Under the pieces are notes generated by a model. It saw only the letters and a list, made by a program, of their open reading frames with translations, ran no database searches and was not told the origin of the DNA. A DNA stretch of 64,000 nucleotides from an uncultured Flavihumibacter sp. (GTDB taxonomy: Bacteria; Bacteroidota; Bacteroidia; Chitinophagales; Chitinophagaceae). The position numbers were made by a program, and so were the translations under genes. Below, in pieces: positions 38,202 through 48,420 of this stretch (position 1 is the first letter of the stretch; each line of letters starts with the position of its first letter). Location: positions 62,001 through 126,000 of the forward strand of contig CABHOY010000019.1 of assembly GCA_902168105.1 (NCBI GenBank), in the 5' to 3' direction.

Positions 38202-38489
38202 GATGTTGTCTTTATATGGTTCGCTTTCTGTCGTGGAACGGGATGTATCAGCAATATACTGAAAACCGCTTAGAAACAATCCCTTTAGTAAAACACTGTA
38301 TTGACTCCAGCCAGCAGATCCATACAGGACGTCCCGGCCAGGTGTATATGAATGGGGTAAGACGACAAAGCACTTGTTAGGAGCGCGGAATACGCCACTA
38401 TTTTTGAAAAGAGTAACACATACTTTGCATTTCATCAGATCCTGTTCGTCAATTTGCCTCATCTTTGTGACATAATAATACTGAGGATC

Positions 38490-39176
38490 ATGAAACCATA
38501 CGTTATTTGTCACATGCTTTGTTCAATTGACGGCAGGATCATTACAGAGAACTGGAAGCCGTTCAAAGGAGTTGAGTTCTATGAACAGACAGGAGGAAAA
38601 AAGGAAAACGCAGATGCATGGTTCTGTGGAAGAGTAACAATGGAACAACATTTTGCGACTGAACTACCCGACCTATCGGGCTTTGAAAAAATACAGGATA
38701 AAACAGACTTCATTGCTGACGCACAAGCAGATTCCTATGTAATTGCACTTGATGCTGCCGGTAAGCTGGGATGGGATTCCAATGATCTGGACGGTGACCG
38801 GCTGATAGTTGTGCTGACGGAAAAGGTGCCGGCTGAATACCTGGGCTACCTTCAGTCAAAAAGTATTTCCTACCTGTTTGGCGGCGCCACTACGGTAGAT
38901 CTTTCCCTTATTCTCACCAAGTTACAACAGCGCTTTAACATCAATAAAATAATGCTGGAAGGTGGAGGCGGCGTCAATGGCTCATTCCATAGAGCGGGCC
39001 TGATAGATGAATTCAGCATCCTGTATTATCCGATAGCTGATGGTACCAGTACTGCGACCTTCAATGACACAGGGCTGCCTACTATTGAAAGCATCCCGTA
39101 TAAACACCTTAAACTCGCCCATCTGGAGCAGCTGGGTGAGGATATAGTATGGATGAAGTACAAAGTCTTAAAGTAA
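38490..39176 (+). CDS. RibD C-terminal/dihydrofolate reductase-like protein
   Basis: 228 residues from the ATG at 38490, chosen because the family starts with KPYVICHMLCSIDGRI. Later blocks GRVTMEQHF, YLFGGATTVDLSLILTKLQQ and KIMLEGGGGVNGSFHRAGLI are the NADPH-binding and substrate loops of the RibD reductase domain. Stand-alone versions act on pyrimidine or unknown substrates. The deaminase half of RibD is absent and no riboflavin genes are nearby. It is divergent to the serine hydrolase. Confidence 0.88.
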   Translation: MKPYVICHMLCSIDGRIITENWKPFKGVEFYEQTGGKKENADAWFCGRVTMEQHFATELPDLSGFEKIQDKTDFIADAQADSYVIALDAAGKLGWDSNDLDGDRLIVVLTEKVPAEYLGYLQSKSISYLFGGATTVDLSLILTKLQQRFNINKIMLEGGGGVNGSFHRAGLIDEFSILYYPIADGTSTATFNDTGLPTIESIPYKHLKLAHLEQLGEDIVWMKYKVLK

Positions 39177-39274
39177 AGAGAAAAAGCGCCCGCAGGGAAA
39201 GATCATGCTAAACATCGATAATTTTCAATAAATATTTCTTCGCTGCGGTGTAAATATTTACTTTTACGCCACAA

Positions 39275-40600
39275 ATGAAGCAACCAGAACTATCCAGGCG
39301 CATTAGTCTGTTACAGGCTACTGCTATTAATATGACAGATATGGTGGGCATAGGCCCATTCATTGTATTGAGCGTAGTGGCTGAAGCCATGCACGGGCCG
39401 GGCTTTCTGTATGCCTGGATAGCCGGGGCTGTGCTATCGTTCATCGACGCGATGGTGTGGAGTGAACTGGGCGCTACCTTTCCCAAAGCTGGCGGTAGTT
39501 ATAATTTCCTGAAAGAGGGGTTCGGCCCCAAAACAGGAAAGCTCATGAGTTTCCTTTTCGTATGGCAAACCATGATACAGGCGCCATTGGTCATTGCCTC
39601 TGCCGCTATCGGTTTTGCACAATACACAGGGTATATCGTCCCTTTAGGCTTCTGGGGCACGAAGGCCGTCAGCGGTGGCATGGTCGTCCTGATCATTTTC
39701 CTCCTTTACCGCAATATTGAAACTATTGGCAGGATCAGCGTACTGCTATGGGTAGGCGTTCTCGTTACCATGGTCTGGATCATTGCCGGCGGTATTGCGC
39801 ATGGCAGTTTTCTCGAACCTGTTAAACATATTAACGACGGACTGGAGATCAACGCTGCATTTGCTGCCGCACTGGGTTTTGCAAGTGTAAAAACTGTGTA
39901 TAGTTATCTCGGCTATTACAACGTTTGCCACCTGGGCGGAGAGATCAGGCAACCGGAAAAGAATATTCCCCGCAGTATGTTAATTTCCATTGCAGGTATC
40001 ACGGTACTCTATCTCTGTATGAATATCAGCGTGGCTTCTGTATTACCCTTTGACCGCGTTCAACACAGCCCGTTCGTAGTAAGTGAATTTATTGAAGTAC
40101 TTGGCGGAAACACAGCGGCTAAAATTGCCACTATCCTGATACTATGGGTGGCTTTCGCTTCCGTATTTTCCGCTACCCTGGGCTACAGCCGTATTCCATA
40201 TGCGGCAGCACAGGACGGCGCCTTCTTTAAAATATTTGCACGTCTCCACCCTACTAAGAATTTCCCTTATGTATCGCTACTGTTTTTAGGAGCGATCGCC
40301 TTTGTATTCAGTCTGCTGTTTAAGATCAAAGAAGTGATCAGCGCCATCCTCGCTATGCGTATTATGATACAGTTCATTGCACAGGCTGTAGGTTTGATAC
40401 TTCTCAGCAAAAGACAGGGCAGGAACTTCTTTAAATGGCACATGCCTTTGTACCCGCTGCCGGTTATCCTCGCAATCATTATCTGGATAGGCATATTCAT
40501 TTCTACCGGCCCGCATATGATGCTCGCTGGCGCCACAGTTACAATGGTGGGCGTTGTTGTGTATATTGTCAAGTCAAGGCTGCAAAAACGCCTGTTATAG
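39275..40600 (+). CDS. APC-superfamily amino-acid permease
   Basis: 441 residues with about twelve hydrophobic helices. The start SLLQATAINMTDMVGIGPFI is the APC TM1 with its unwound G-x-G region, and SELGATFPKAGGSYNFLKEG is the conserved loop after TM2. It belongs to the amino-acid/polyamine transporter family; the substrate cannot be told. Its last two codons overlap the end of the GH43 remnant on the other strand. Confidence 0.88.
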   Translation: MKQPELSRRISLLQATAINMTDMVGIGPFIVLSVVAEAMHGPGFLYAWIAGAVLSFIDAMVWSELGATFPKAGGSYNFLKEGFGPKTGKLMSFLFVWQTMIQAPLVIASAAIGFAQYTGYIVPLGFWGTKAVSGGMVVLIIFLLYRNIETIGRISVLLWVGVLVTMVWIIAGGIAHGSFLEPVKHINDGLEINAAFAAALGFASVKTVYSYLGYYNVCHLGGEIRQPEKNIPRSMLISIAGITVLYLCMNISVASVLPFDRVQHSPFVVSEFIEVLGGNTAAKIATILILWVAFASVFSATLGYSRIPYAAAQDGAFFKIFARLHPTKNFPYVSLLFLGAIAFVFSLLFKIKEVISAILAMRIMIQFIAQAVGLILLSKRQGRNFFKWHMPLYPLPVILAIIIWIGIFISTGPHMMLAGATVTMVGVVVYIVKSRLQKRLL

Positions 40601-40755
40601 TGTAACAACAGGCCAACCTGCATTGTCCCACGTCAGCTGCGTGATCCTTAACTTGGACCGTCCGTTATCTGCTGCGTCATAGCCGTGAAAGATCATGTAG
40701 TAGTGGACATCATCATGGGAAACAAGCATTTCTGCACTGAAGATAATCCCCCTTC
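40595..40755 (-). pseudogene. GH43-like glycosidase remnant
   Basis: On the minus strand the frame reads RGIIFSAEMLVSHDDVHYYM, IFHGYDAADNGRSKLRITQL and TWDNAGWPVVTL before a stop. The pattern YYMxFHGYDA...GWPV is the last propeller blade of GH43-like enzymes, as in the partial gene at the start of the window. About 50 codons are left, and no upstream half is found in the 80 bp before the sigma-factor gene. Confidence 0.65.
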
Positions 40756-40834
40756 CGGCAACTTACTTCCTATATTTTCTCAAAATGCTTACATTTATTC
40801 TAACTAGAGGAATATATCAACCAAAGAAACCAGC

Positions 40835-41452
40835 ATGAAAGCAGTAAAAACAAATATCACTGCTTCCCACTCCCCTTCTCCCCAGGAAGAGCTTTGGAAC
40901 AGCTTCCGGCAAGGCAGCCGGGATGCGTTTGCCATGATCTACCAGGAGCACGTGGATAACCTGTACCACTATGGCGTCCATCTTTGCGGCGATGGAGAAC
41001 TGGTCAGGGACTGCCTGCAAGAGCTCTTTCATGATCTCTGGCAAAGCAGGGAACACCTTGCAGATCAACTCCTGAATATCCGTTATTACTTACTCTCCAG
41101 CTTACGCCGGCGACTGTTACGTACCCTGGAAAGGGACCGTCGCTTCAGAGCTGAAACAACAGAGATCCCCTTTGACTTTGAACTGATCCCCAGCCGGGAA
41201 CATGCCATTATACAGGATGAAAATCAGCAGGAACAGGTCCGGCAATTGCACACTGCCCTGAACGCCCTGCCCCACAGACAGCGGGAAGCCATTTACCTTC
41301 GCTTTTTCCACGAGCTCTCCTACCAGGAAGTAGCCGACATGATGTCCATGAAGGTTGATTCAGTATACAATATCATCTCAAAGGCCATCGGCGTACTTAA
41401 AAAAACACTGCCTCCGGCAGTACTGCTACTTTTGCTGCATCCCGGTAAATAG
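40835..41452 (+). CDS. ECF RNA polymerase sigma factor
   Basis: 205 residues. Region 2 (AFAMIYQEHVDNLYHYGVHL, with DCLQELFHDLWQ) and region 4 (LPHRQREAIYLRFFHELSYQ, EVADMMSMKVDSVYNIISKA) are typical of FecI/SigY-like ECF sigma factors of Bacteroidota. It lies 104 bp upstream of the FecR gene and should be released by it on substrate binding at the SusC receptor. Confidence 0.92.
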   Translation: MKAVKTNITASHSPSPQEELWNSFRQGSRDAFAMIYQEHVDNLYHYGVHLCGDGELVRDCLQELFHDLWQSREHLADQLLNIRYYLLSSLRRRLLRTLERDRRFRAETTEIPFDFELIPSREHAIIQDENQQEQVRQLHTALNALPHRQREAIYLRFFHELSYQEVADMMSMKVDSVYNIISKAIGVLKKTLPPAVLLLLLHPGK

Positions 41453-41556
41453 CTGATTATCCCTGTCTTATCTACCACCCGGATATTTTTTAAAAATAGT
41501 TATTCCAAAGCGATGAGATTGTCCTCCTCCCTGTCTCTTTATATTAAAGCGACCAT

Positions 41557-42606
41557 TTGCAGCAGTACCATTTATATACCGCCCGCGACTTTGCCCTGGA
41601 TGAATACTTCCAGGAGTGGGTAATGCGCCCGGATGTAAAGAATACTTATTACTGGGACAACTGGTTGAGACAATATCCGGAGAAGAAAGCGGCCATTGAT
41701 ACTGCAGTTCAGCTGATAAGGTCCATTCATTTCCGCGATCACCAGATGACAGCTGTACAGAAAGAACAGCTATGGGACAATATATGGGACAGTATTGCTA
41801 CCGATGATATAGCCGCGCTACAAACTCCCGCAGCCCCAGCAGTCAGCCGTTTCCGCAGGCTCTTTTCCTGGAAATATGCTGCAGCCATATTGTTATTCGT
41901 TTTCATGGGCATACTGTGGTTAACAATGAGAACTCCATCATTCCGGCCCGTCACGGCCAGCATGTCCACACTGCCCGGACAAACAAAAAGACTGCTATTG
42001 CCAGACAGCTCTGAAGTATTACTGAATGCCGGTTCCCGCCTGCTCTATACCCAGAAGGAAGCGCATTTACGGGAAGTTTGGCTGGACGGTGAAGCCTGGT
42101 TCAACGTGCGTCATACGAAAGAGCATACAGGATTTATAGTACATACATACGACCACCTCTCGGTAGAAGTATTAGGCACACAATTCAACGTGAACAACTT
42201 CGGGAATAAAATTGCGGTCGTTTTACAGAAAGGAAGTATTAAACTGAACATCACGGAACAACAGTCTGAGCATCCAACACAACTGTACCTCAAACCGGGA
42301 GAAATGCTCCGTTATGATAAAACGGATGGGGAATATACCAAAAGCAGGACCGACGCAGAAAAAGTAACTGCCTGGACACGCGGGCAATTAGTCATGGACG
42401 AATACACTGTAGCGGATGCTATACAGTTCATGCAGCAGGTATTTGACCGGCGTGTTACCGTAAAAGACCCCAGGGTATTACGGTACAAAGTTTCGGGATC
42501 TATGCCGATCATTTATAATGCAGATACAATGTTGATACAGTTTGAAAAAGCTTTTAATGTACGCTTTTACAAACAGGATAATACAGACCACGAGGCGAAA
42601 AACTGA
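41557..42606 (+). CDS. FecR anti-sigma factor
   Basis: 349 residues from a TTG codon; an in-frame stop lies 12 bp upstream and no ATG precedes the conserved ARDFALDEYFQEWV start. The cytoplasmic N-terminal part (about 1-95), one membrane helix (about 110-128, KYAAAILLFVFMGILWLTMR), and the FecR core follow (STLPGQTKRLLLPDSSEVLL, GEAWFNVRHTKEHTGFIV, GTQFNVNN). The C-terminal DUF4974 domain (ADAIQFMQQVFDRRVTVKD) should contact the SusC STN domain. It would transmit the signal from the surface receptor to the sigma factor. Confidence 0.92.
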   Translation: MQQYHLYTARDFALDEYFQEWVMRPDVKNTYYWDNWLRQYPEKKAAIDTAVQLIRSIHFRDHQMTAVQKEQLWDNIWDSIATDDIAALQTPAAPAVSRFRRLFSWKYAAAILLFVFMGILWLTMRTPSFRPVTASMSTLPGQTKRLLLPDSSEVLLNAGSRLLYTQKEAHLREVWLDGEAWFNVRHTKEHTGFIVHTYDHLSVEVLGTQFNVNNFGNKIAVVLQKGSIKLNITEQQSEHPTQLYLKPGEMLRYDKTDGEYTKSRTDAEKVTAWTRGQLVMDEYTVADAIQFMQQVFDRRVTVKDPRVLRYKVSGSMPIIYNADTMLIQFEKAFNVRFYKQDNTDHEAKN

Positions 42607-42640
42607 TACCCAGATTTTATTAACCAAAATTAGATCGCAC

Positions 42641-45600
42641 ATGAAAAAACGTTTACGTGTGCTGCTGATGCATGTATTTGTATCAGGCGCCCTATGCTCC
42701 CACGCGCTGGCTCATAGTCCGGACGCTACGCCTGCAATACACTTGCTTAAACAGCAGGATAAAATATCCATCAGGCAATTATTCCGGCAAACAGAAGTAA
42801 AATTCGGCATTTCTATTGCCTACAAAAGTGACCTGATCACCGATCAGAAAGCCAGCGTGGATATTGCCTCTTGTAAATCGCCGGAAGAGGCGCTCGAAAG
42901 AACATTGGCGCCTTTCAATCTCTCTTTTGAAAAAGTACGTGAGAAATTCTACCTCGTAAAAGCAAAGGAGACAGCACCGGTCATCACCGCCATGACCGCC
43001 CAACGGCCGGTGCGCGGAAAGGTCACTGATGCAAAAGGCGCTGCGCTACCGGGTGTAACCGTTCGCGTGAAAGGCACAAATACCGGCGCCGTAACAACAG
43101 CTGACGGTACCTATACAATTAACATTCCCGGCACTGGCAACGATATCATAGAAGTCACATTTGTCGGTTACCAGTCGCAGGAAATTCCTGTAGGTACACA
43201 ATCAGAGATCAACATTACTTTAACAGAAAATACCAGCACACTCAACGAAGTGATCGTAACGGGTTATACCGCACAACGAAAGAAAGACCTGACAGGTGCT
43301 GTCACCGTCATAGACATCGGTGAAATGGTAAAACAACCTTCCGGGCAGGTTACCAGCCAGTTGCAGGGACAGGCTTCCGGTGTAACTGTTATTGGCTCCG
43401 GACAGCCCGGCGAAGAACCCGTAGTACGTATCCGTGGTGTAAACACGTTTGATAACAATAGCCCGCTTTATGTAGTGGACGGTGTGCCTACACAAAGTAT
43501 CAATGACCTCAACCCTAATGATGTAGCTTCCATGCAGGTATTGAAAGATGCAGGCGCCGCCTCCATCTACGGTTCCCGCGCTTCCAACGGTGTGATCATT
43601 ATCACAACTAAAAAAGGTAATGGCAAAGTGAAGATCAGGTACGACGCTTATTATGGCCGTCAGTATCCTAAAGGTGGCAATGTATGGAATACGCTCAATT
43701 CACAGGAGATGGCAAACCTGCGTTGGCTACGTTATAAGAACACCGGCATTCCGTTAAGCGACACTTTATATGGCAATGGCGCTACACCGGTATTGCCTGA
43801 TTATATCCAGCCTGTTGGATTAATGGAAGGCGATCCACGCGTAAATCCTGATCTCTATTATGTTAATCCCAACTATACAGACCAGGACGATTACAACAGT
43901 TTTTATTATATCACAAAGGCTAACAAAAAAGGCACTGACTGGTTCCATGAGATCTTCAACCCTGCCTCTATGACCAGTCACAACCTGTCTGTCAGCGGAG
44001 GCACCGACAGAGGCAGTTACCTGTTCTCGCTGAATTATTTCAATCAGCAGGGAACACTGATGAACACTTATCTGAAAAGATATATCGTCCGCTCCAACAG
44101 CCAGTTCAATATCAGTAAAAATATCCGCATAGGAGAAAACCTTTCCTTCTCTATTACAGACAACCCGACCGTAGATCTGCTTACTGCCAGTGGTGCCGTG
44201 GGCATGGCTTTACGTGAACAGCCTATTATCCCTGTATATGACATCAGGGGCAACTTTGGCGGATCTAACGGCTTGGGTCTCGGAGACGCTATGAATCCTG
44301 TCGCCATGCAGTACAGGACCAGGAATGACCGCGGACAAGTTAACAGGGTATTTGGAAACATCTATGCCGATATCGACTTCCTCCGTCACTTTACCTTTCA
44401 CACCAGCTTTGGTGGTGAAGTCAATTCCGGATGGCGGCACAACTTCACCTATCCGCAATACGAGAACAAGGAAAACGCCGGTGTGAACGCCTATACAGAG
44501 TCCAGCAACTTCGAACATAACTGGACATGGACAAACACAGTAAACTATCATAACAGCTTCAATAAAGTGCATACCCTCAATGTACTGGTAGGCGCGGAAG
44601 CATATGATGAGCGTTCCCGCCAACAGATCGGCACCACACAGGACTTCTTCATTTTCGATCCTGATTATGTAGATAATGGTACAGGCGCCGGCGGACAGGT
44701 TATCACTGCTAACCGCTATTCCGCAGGATTGTTATCACTTATCGGCAGAGTGGATTATAGTTTTAAAGACAAGTACCTGTTGAGTGGTACACTGCGTCGT
44801 GATGGTTCTTCCAAATTCGGTATCAATAACCGTTATGGATTGTTCCCTGCAGCCAGCGCAGGATGGCGTATTTCACAGGAGTCTTTCCTGAAAGACGTCA
44901 GCTGGTTAACAGACCTGAAGATACGCGGAGGATGGGGTATTATGGGGAATCAGCTAAGTCTTACTCCCGGTAATGCATTCACACTTTACGGTGGTAACAA
45001 AAACACTTCCTACTATGATCTGCTGGGCACGAACAACAGCATTGTACTGGGTTTCCAGCAGGTGCAGATCGGCAATCCGGATGCGAAATGGGAAAGTGAT
45101 ATCAACACCAACATTGGTATAGACGCTACACTCTTTGGTGGAAAACTGGAGATCTCTGCGGATTATTATCAGAAGAATATTAAAGACCTGCTCTACAACA
45201 ATGAACTGCCGGGTACTTTTGGTACGGCTCCCGCCCCTTACTCTAATGTTGCCAACATGAAGAACAAAGGTGTGGACCTCACTGTAACGAGCCATACGGA
45301 CATTACCAAAGACCTGAAGTTCGATGCGACCGTTACCTTCACCACCTTTACGAACAAGATCGTAAAGATCGCGCAGGGTGTAGATTACTTTGACAGCCAG
45401 CCCCGCAACTTTTCGGAAAGTATCATCCGCAATGCTGTCGGCCAGCCCATTTCCAGCTTCTATGGATATCAGATCAATGGCTTCTGGAATAGTCAGAGCG
45501 ACATCGATAAGGCTGACCAGTCGGCACAATCAACCACCGGCGATCCGTCAGCCAGTTTCCAGGAAGACGCCGCCCCCGGCCGCTTCCGGTATGCGGATCT

Positions 45601-46159
45601 CAACAATGATGGTGTGATCAATGCCGATGACCGTACCTTCCTCGGTAACCCGAATCCTAAAGTATCTTATGGCATCAACCTGGGACTGACCTACAAACAA
45701 TTTGACTTCAGCATGTTCCTGTTTGGTGTACACGGCAATGAGATCTGGAACCAGGTAAAATGGTGGACCGACTTCTCATCTTCTTTCGACGGTGCTAAAA
45801 GTAAAACTGCGCTATATGATTCCTGGTTGCCAGACCGTATGAATGCTAAAGCGCCGATACAAGAAGGCGAAGGCTCTTTCAGCACGAATGCCGTACCTAA
45901 CTCCTACTATGTTGAAAATGGCGCTTACCTCCGCTGTAAGAATGTACAGTTGGGTTATACGTTCCCGCAACAGCTGGGAGGCCGGCTGCATATCGAAAGA
46001 CTGCGCATCTATGTACAGGCGGCTAACCTGTTCACCATTACAAAGTATTCAGGTATTGATCCGGAGATAGGCGGCAGTGATGTAAGGAGTTTTGGTATTG
46101 ACGAAGGCACTTATCCAAGTCAGCGCCAATTCCTGGCAGGTCTAAATCTTACGTTCTGA
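42641..46159 (+). CDS. SusC/RagA TonB-dependent receptor with STN domain
   Basis: 1172 residues from the ATG at 42641. Signal peptide (residues 1-27), STN secretin/TonB N-terminal domain (about 40-105, ISIRQLFRQTEVKFGISIAY), carboxypeptidase-like beta-sandwich (about 120-200, VRGKVTDAKGAALPGVTVRV), TonB plug (TLNEVIVTGYTAQRKKDLTG, then YVVDGVPTQSINDLNPNDV), and a 22-strand barrel. The STN domain marks it as a transducer type that signals through FecR. It imports an oligosaccharide with SusD; the ligand is unknown since no glycosidase gene is adjacent. Confidence 0.95.
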   Translation: MKKRLRVLLMHVFVSGALCSHALAHSPDATPAIHLLKQQDKISIRQLFRQTEVKFGISIAYKSDLITDQKASVDIASCKSPEEALERTLAPFNLSFEKVREKFYLVKAKETAPVITAMTAQRPVRGKVTDAKGAALPGVTVRVKGTNTGAVTTADGTYTINIPGTGNDIIEVTFVGYQSQEIPVGTQSEINITLTENTSTLNEVIVTGYTAQRKKDLTGAVTVIDIGEMVKQPSGQVTSQLQGQASGVTVIGSGQPGEEPVVRIRGVNTFDNNSPLYVVDGVPTQSINDLNPNDVASMQVLKDAGAASIYGSRASNGVIIITTKKGNGKVKIRYDAYYGRQYPKGGNVWNTLNSQEMANLRWLRYKNTGIPLSDTLYGNGATPVLPDYIQPVGLMEGDPRVNPDLYYVNPNYTDQDDYNSFYYITKANKKGTDWFHEIFNPASMTSHNLSVSGGTDRGSYLFSLNYFNQQGTLMNTYLKRYIVRSNSQFNISKNIRIGENLSFSITDNPTVDLLTASGAVGMALREQPIIPVYDIRGNFGGSNGLGLGDAMNPVAMQYRTRNDRGQVNRVFGNIYADIDFLRHFTFHTSFGGEVNSGWRHNFTYPQYENKENAGVNAYTESSNFEHNWTWTNTVNYHNSFNKVHTLNVLVGAEAYDERSRQQIGTTQDFFIFDPDYVDNGTGAGGQVITANRYSAGLLSLIGRVDYSFKDKYLLSGTLRRDGSSKFGINNRYGLFPAASAGWRISQESFLKDVSWLTDLKIRGGWGIMGNQLSLTPGNAFTLYGGNKNTSYYDLLGTNNSIVLGFQQVQIGNPDAKWESDINTNIGIDATLFGGKLEISADYYQKNIKDLLYNNELPGTFGTAPAPYSNVANMKNKGVDLTVTSHTDITKDLKFDATVTFTTFTNKIVKIAQGVDYFDSQPRNFSESIIRNAVGQPISSFYGYQINGFWNSQSDIDKADQSAQSTTGDPSASFQEDAAPGRFRYADLNNDGVINADDRTFLGNPNPKVSYGINLGLTYKQFDFSMFLFGVHGNEIWNQVKWWTDFSSSFDGAKSKTALYDSWLPDRMNAKAPIQEGEGSFSTNAVPNSYYVENGAYLRCKNVQLGYTFPQQLGGRLHIERLRIYVQAANLFTITKYSGIDPEIGGSDVRSFGIDEGTYPSQRQFLAGLNLTF

Positions 46160-47925
46160 TGTTAAACTTGAAAACCATGAAACTGAATAGACATATAACG
46201 ATACTCTTCATAACAGGCATAGGTATTCTTATGCCTTCCTGCAGTGACTTTCTCGATAGGGTGCCACCCTCTTCTCTGAAAGAAGAGCTCATTGCCAACA
46301 GGAAAGGCGTCAATGCTTTACTGGTAGGTGCTTATGCAGCACTTGACGGACAGGACTTCACAGATGGCGATATGACCAATCTGTCAGGAGGCGCAGGCTT
46401 TGCAGTATCACCCGACAACTGGATCTATGGCAGTGTGTGTGGCGGTGACGCCCATAAAGGCAGCGATCATTTTGATTCCCCTCCCACGCTGGACCTTGCC
46501 AGGTTCAGTGCCGGCGCTACCAACAGCTTCCTGAATGATAAATGGCGCGTAAATTATGAGGGTGTGACACGCTGTAACTCTGTTCTGAAATTATTACCGC
46601 AAGTTACCGACATGACCGAAGCAGAGAAAACGGAAGCAGCAGCTGAAGCACGCTTTCTGCGCGGGCACTACTTTTCCGATCTGAAAAAGATGTTCAACAT
46701 GGTGCCGTGGATAGATGAAAAGACCACGGATATGAAGACGCCAAATAACCAGGACATCTGGCCCCAGATCGAAGCCGATTTCAAATTCGCCATGGACAAC
46801 CTCGCCATTACACAACCAGAAGTAGGCAGGCCCAATAAATGGGCTGCCGCTTCTTATCTGGCAAAGACATACATGTTTGAACACAAGTTCACAGAAGCTA
46901 AACCTCTCTTTGACCAGATCACAACCCAGGGTGTTACTTCCAGTGGTGATCTTTATGCATTGAGGGACCGTTTTGAAGATAACTTTGATGCTGCTACAGA
47001 GAATACTTCTGAATCTGTTTTCGCGATACAGTTTGATGCCAATGACAACTCAGGCACCTCGGCCAATGCCAATCAGGGACAGATGCTGAACTATCCTTAT
47101 AACGGGCCATTCAGTTGCTGCGGATTCTTTCAGCCTACACAGGACCTCGTAAACTCTTACATTACCGATCTGCAGGGATTGCCTTTCCTGGACAGCTACA
47201 ATACGCATAATGTAAACACAGAAACAGTCGATCCCCGCCTGGATTGGACAGTGGGCCGTCAGGGTATCCCATACCTTGACTGGGGCGTACATCCCGGCGA
47301 TACCTGGATCAGGGAGGCTTCTACTGCCGGTCATTACTCTCCTAAAAAAAATGTATACTGGCAGGCTACGCAGGATGAATATTATGATCCCCGTGGATGG
47401 GCGCCTGGCAATGCCATCAACTATAACCTGATCCGTTATGCGGACGTATTGCTGATGGCGGCAGAATGTGAAGCCCAACTTCAGAATTATGATGCCGCAG
47501 AGGCATATGTGAACCTCGTCAGGGAACGTGCCGCTAAACCGGCCAGCACTGTTTACAGGTATAAGGACAACAATTCCCCTATGAATGGCTTTTCTAACGT
47601 CCCTGCGGCCAGTTATAAGGTCGCTCCTTACCCGGCAGGCGCCTTTGCCTCTAAAGGTCAGGATTATGCCTTAAAAGCCGTTTATTTCGAACGCAAGCTG
47701 GAACTGGCGATGGAGGGTCACCGCTTCTTTGACCTCGTACGCTGGGGAGTGGCTGACCAGGTACTGAATGCCTTCTTCGCTTTTGAAGGAGCGAGGACCT
47801 TAGATATTCAAGGCGCTAGCTTTGCAAAAGGTACGAATGAATATTTTGCCATTCCACAGCGGCAGATCGATCTTTCCACTAATGGAAGTACGCCTACGCT
47901 GAAACAGAATAACGGGTATCATTGA
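46159..47925 (+). CDS. SusD/RagB outer-membrane lipoprotein
   Basis: 588 residues; the ATG overlaps the SusC stop by one base, and a second ATG at 46177 gives a better lipoprotein signal (MKLNRHITILFITGIGILM ending at PSC). TPR-like SusD fold (SKEELIANRKGVNALLVGAY-like start, LRGHYFSDLKKMFNMVPW, and LADVLLMAAECEAQ-like block as RYADVLLMAAECEAQLQNYD). It covers the SusC barrel as a lid and captures the glycan at the surface. Stop is followed by a strong terminator. Confidence 0.93.
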   Translation: MLNLKTMKLNRHITILFITGIGILMPSCSDFLDRVPPSSLKEELIANRKGVNALLVGAYAALDGQDFTDGDMTNLSGGAGFAVSPDNWIYGSVCGGDAHKGSDHFDSPPTLDLARFSAGATNSFLNDKWRVNYEGVTRCNSVLKLLPQVTDMTEAEKTEAAAEARFLRGHYFSDLKKMFNMVPWIDEKTTDMKTPNNQDIWPQIEADFKFAMDNLAITQPEVGRPNKWAAASYLAKTYMFEHKFTEAKPLFDQITTQGVTSSGDLYALRDRFEDNFDAATENTSESVFAIQFDANDNSGTSANANQGQMLNYPYNGPFSCCGFFQPTQDLVNSYITDLQGLPFLDSYNTHNVNTETVDPRLDWTVGRQGIPYLDWGVHPGDTWIREASTAGHYSPKKNVYWQATQDEYYDPRGWAPGNAINYNLIRYADVLLMAAECEAQLQNYDAAEAYVNLVRERAAKPASTVYRYKDNNSPMNGFSNVPAASYKVAPYPAGAFASKGQDYALKAVYFERKLELAMEGHRFFDLVRWGVADQVLNAFFAFEGARTLDIQGASFAKGTNEYFAIPQRQIDLSTNGSTPTLKQNNGYH

Positions 47926-47964
47926 TAAATGATGGTTAGTTAAGTATATCCTTTTACAGATTAG

Positions 47965-47998
47965 AAAAGGCTTTCGGGCAAATGCCTGAAAGCCTTTT
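47965..47998 (+). terminator. Rho-independent terminator of the sigma-FecR-SusCD unit
   Basis: A 16-bp stem (47965-47980 with 47983-47998, one wobble) and a very short loop, followed by TTC; the 3' arm itself ends in TTTTT. It lies 40 bp after the SusD stop. Confidence 0.85.
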
Positions 47999-48012
47999 TC
48001 TTATAGAGCGCT

Positions 48013-48420
48013 CTATATTGGTCGTCTATCAATTATATTATAATTGCCATTGAACATCACCAATATTAAATAATGCGATTCATACTCTATTTCTTTTTCA
48101 TCCAAATCAGATTCAATACTAGTCAGCCAAAACCATGGTCCTTCACATGAACACCGTAGGTCAGATTCATAATCAAGACAGTACCTAAGTCCACAATCCC
48201 AACACCAAATGTGAAATCTGCCACATTCATCACATTTACCAGTTGCTTGGATCGAAATCATTCCTTCAATTATCAAGGAAGGATTTGCGTCCCAAAGAAC
48301 CAATCCTTCTTCACACCCATCATTTCTACAATGTTCCCAAGAATTTATATCAAAATCATCAATTTCCTCTTCTGGTAATAGCTTGATCCCAATATGTTTC
48401 CTGTGCTCTTCTCAAAGCGG
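48013..48420 (-). pseudogene. C-terminal part of the frameshifted nuclease, zinc-ribbon-like
   Basis: This frame is open from inside the preceding nuclease gene (reading HIGIKLLPEEEIDDFD, then NSWEHCRNDGCEEGLVLWDA) to 48013. It has cysteine pairs in CRNDGC, KCDEC, CWDC and RCSC that suggest one or two zinc ribbons. There is no ATG at its head, and the segment fits as the continuation of the Mrr-like gene if one base is removed near 48398. Whether the break is real decay or a sequence error cannot be told here. Confidence 0.65.

Noticed and set aside
38202-38513. N-terminal extension of the serine hydrolase
   Set aside because: The 104 codons before the ATG at 38201 lack similarity to the family, and a clear signal peptide begins at that ATG.
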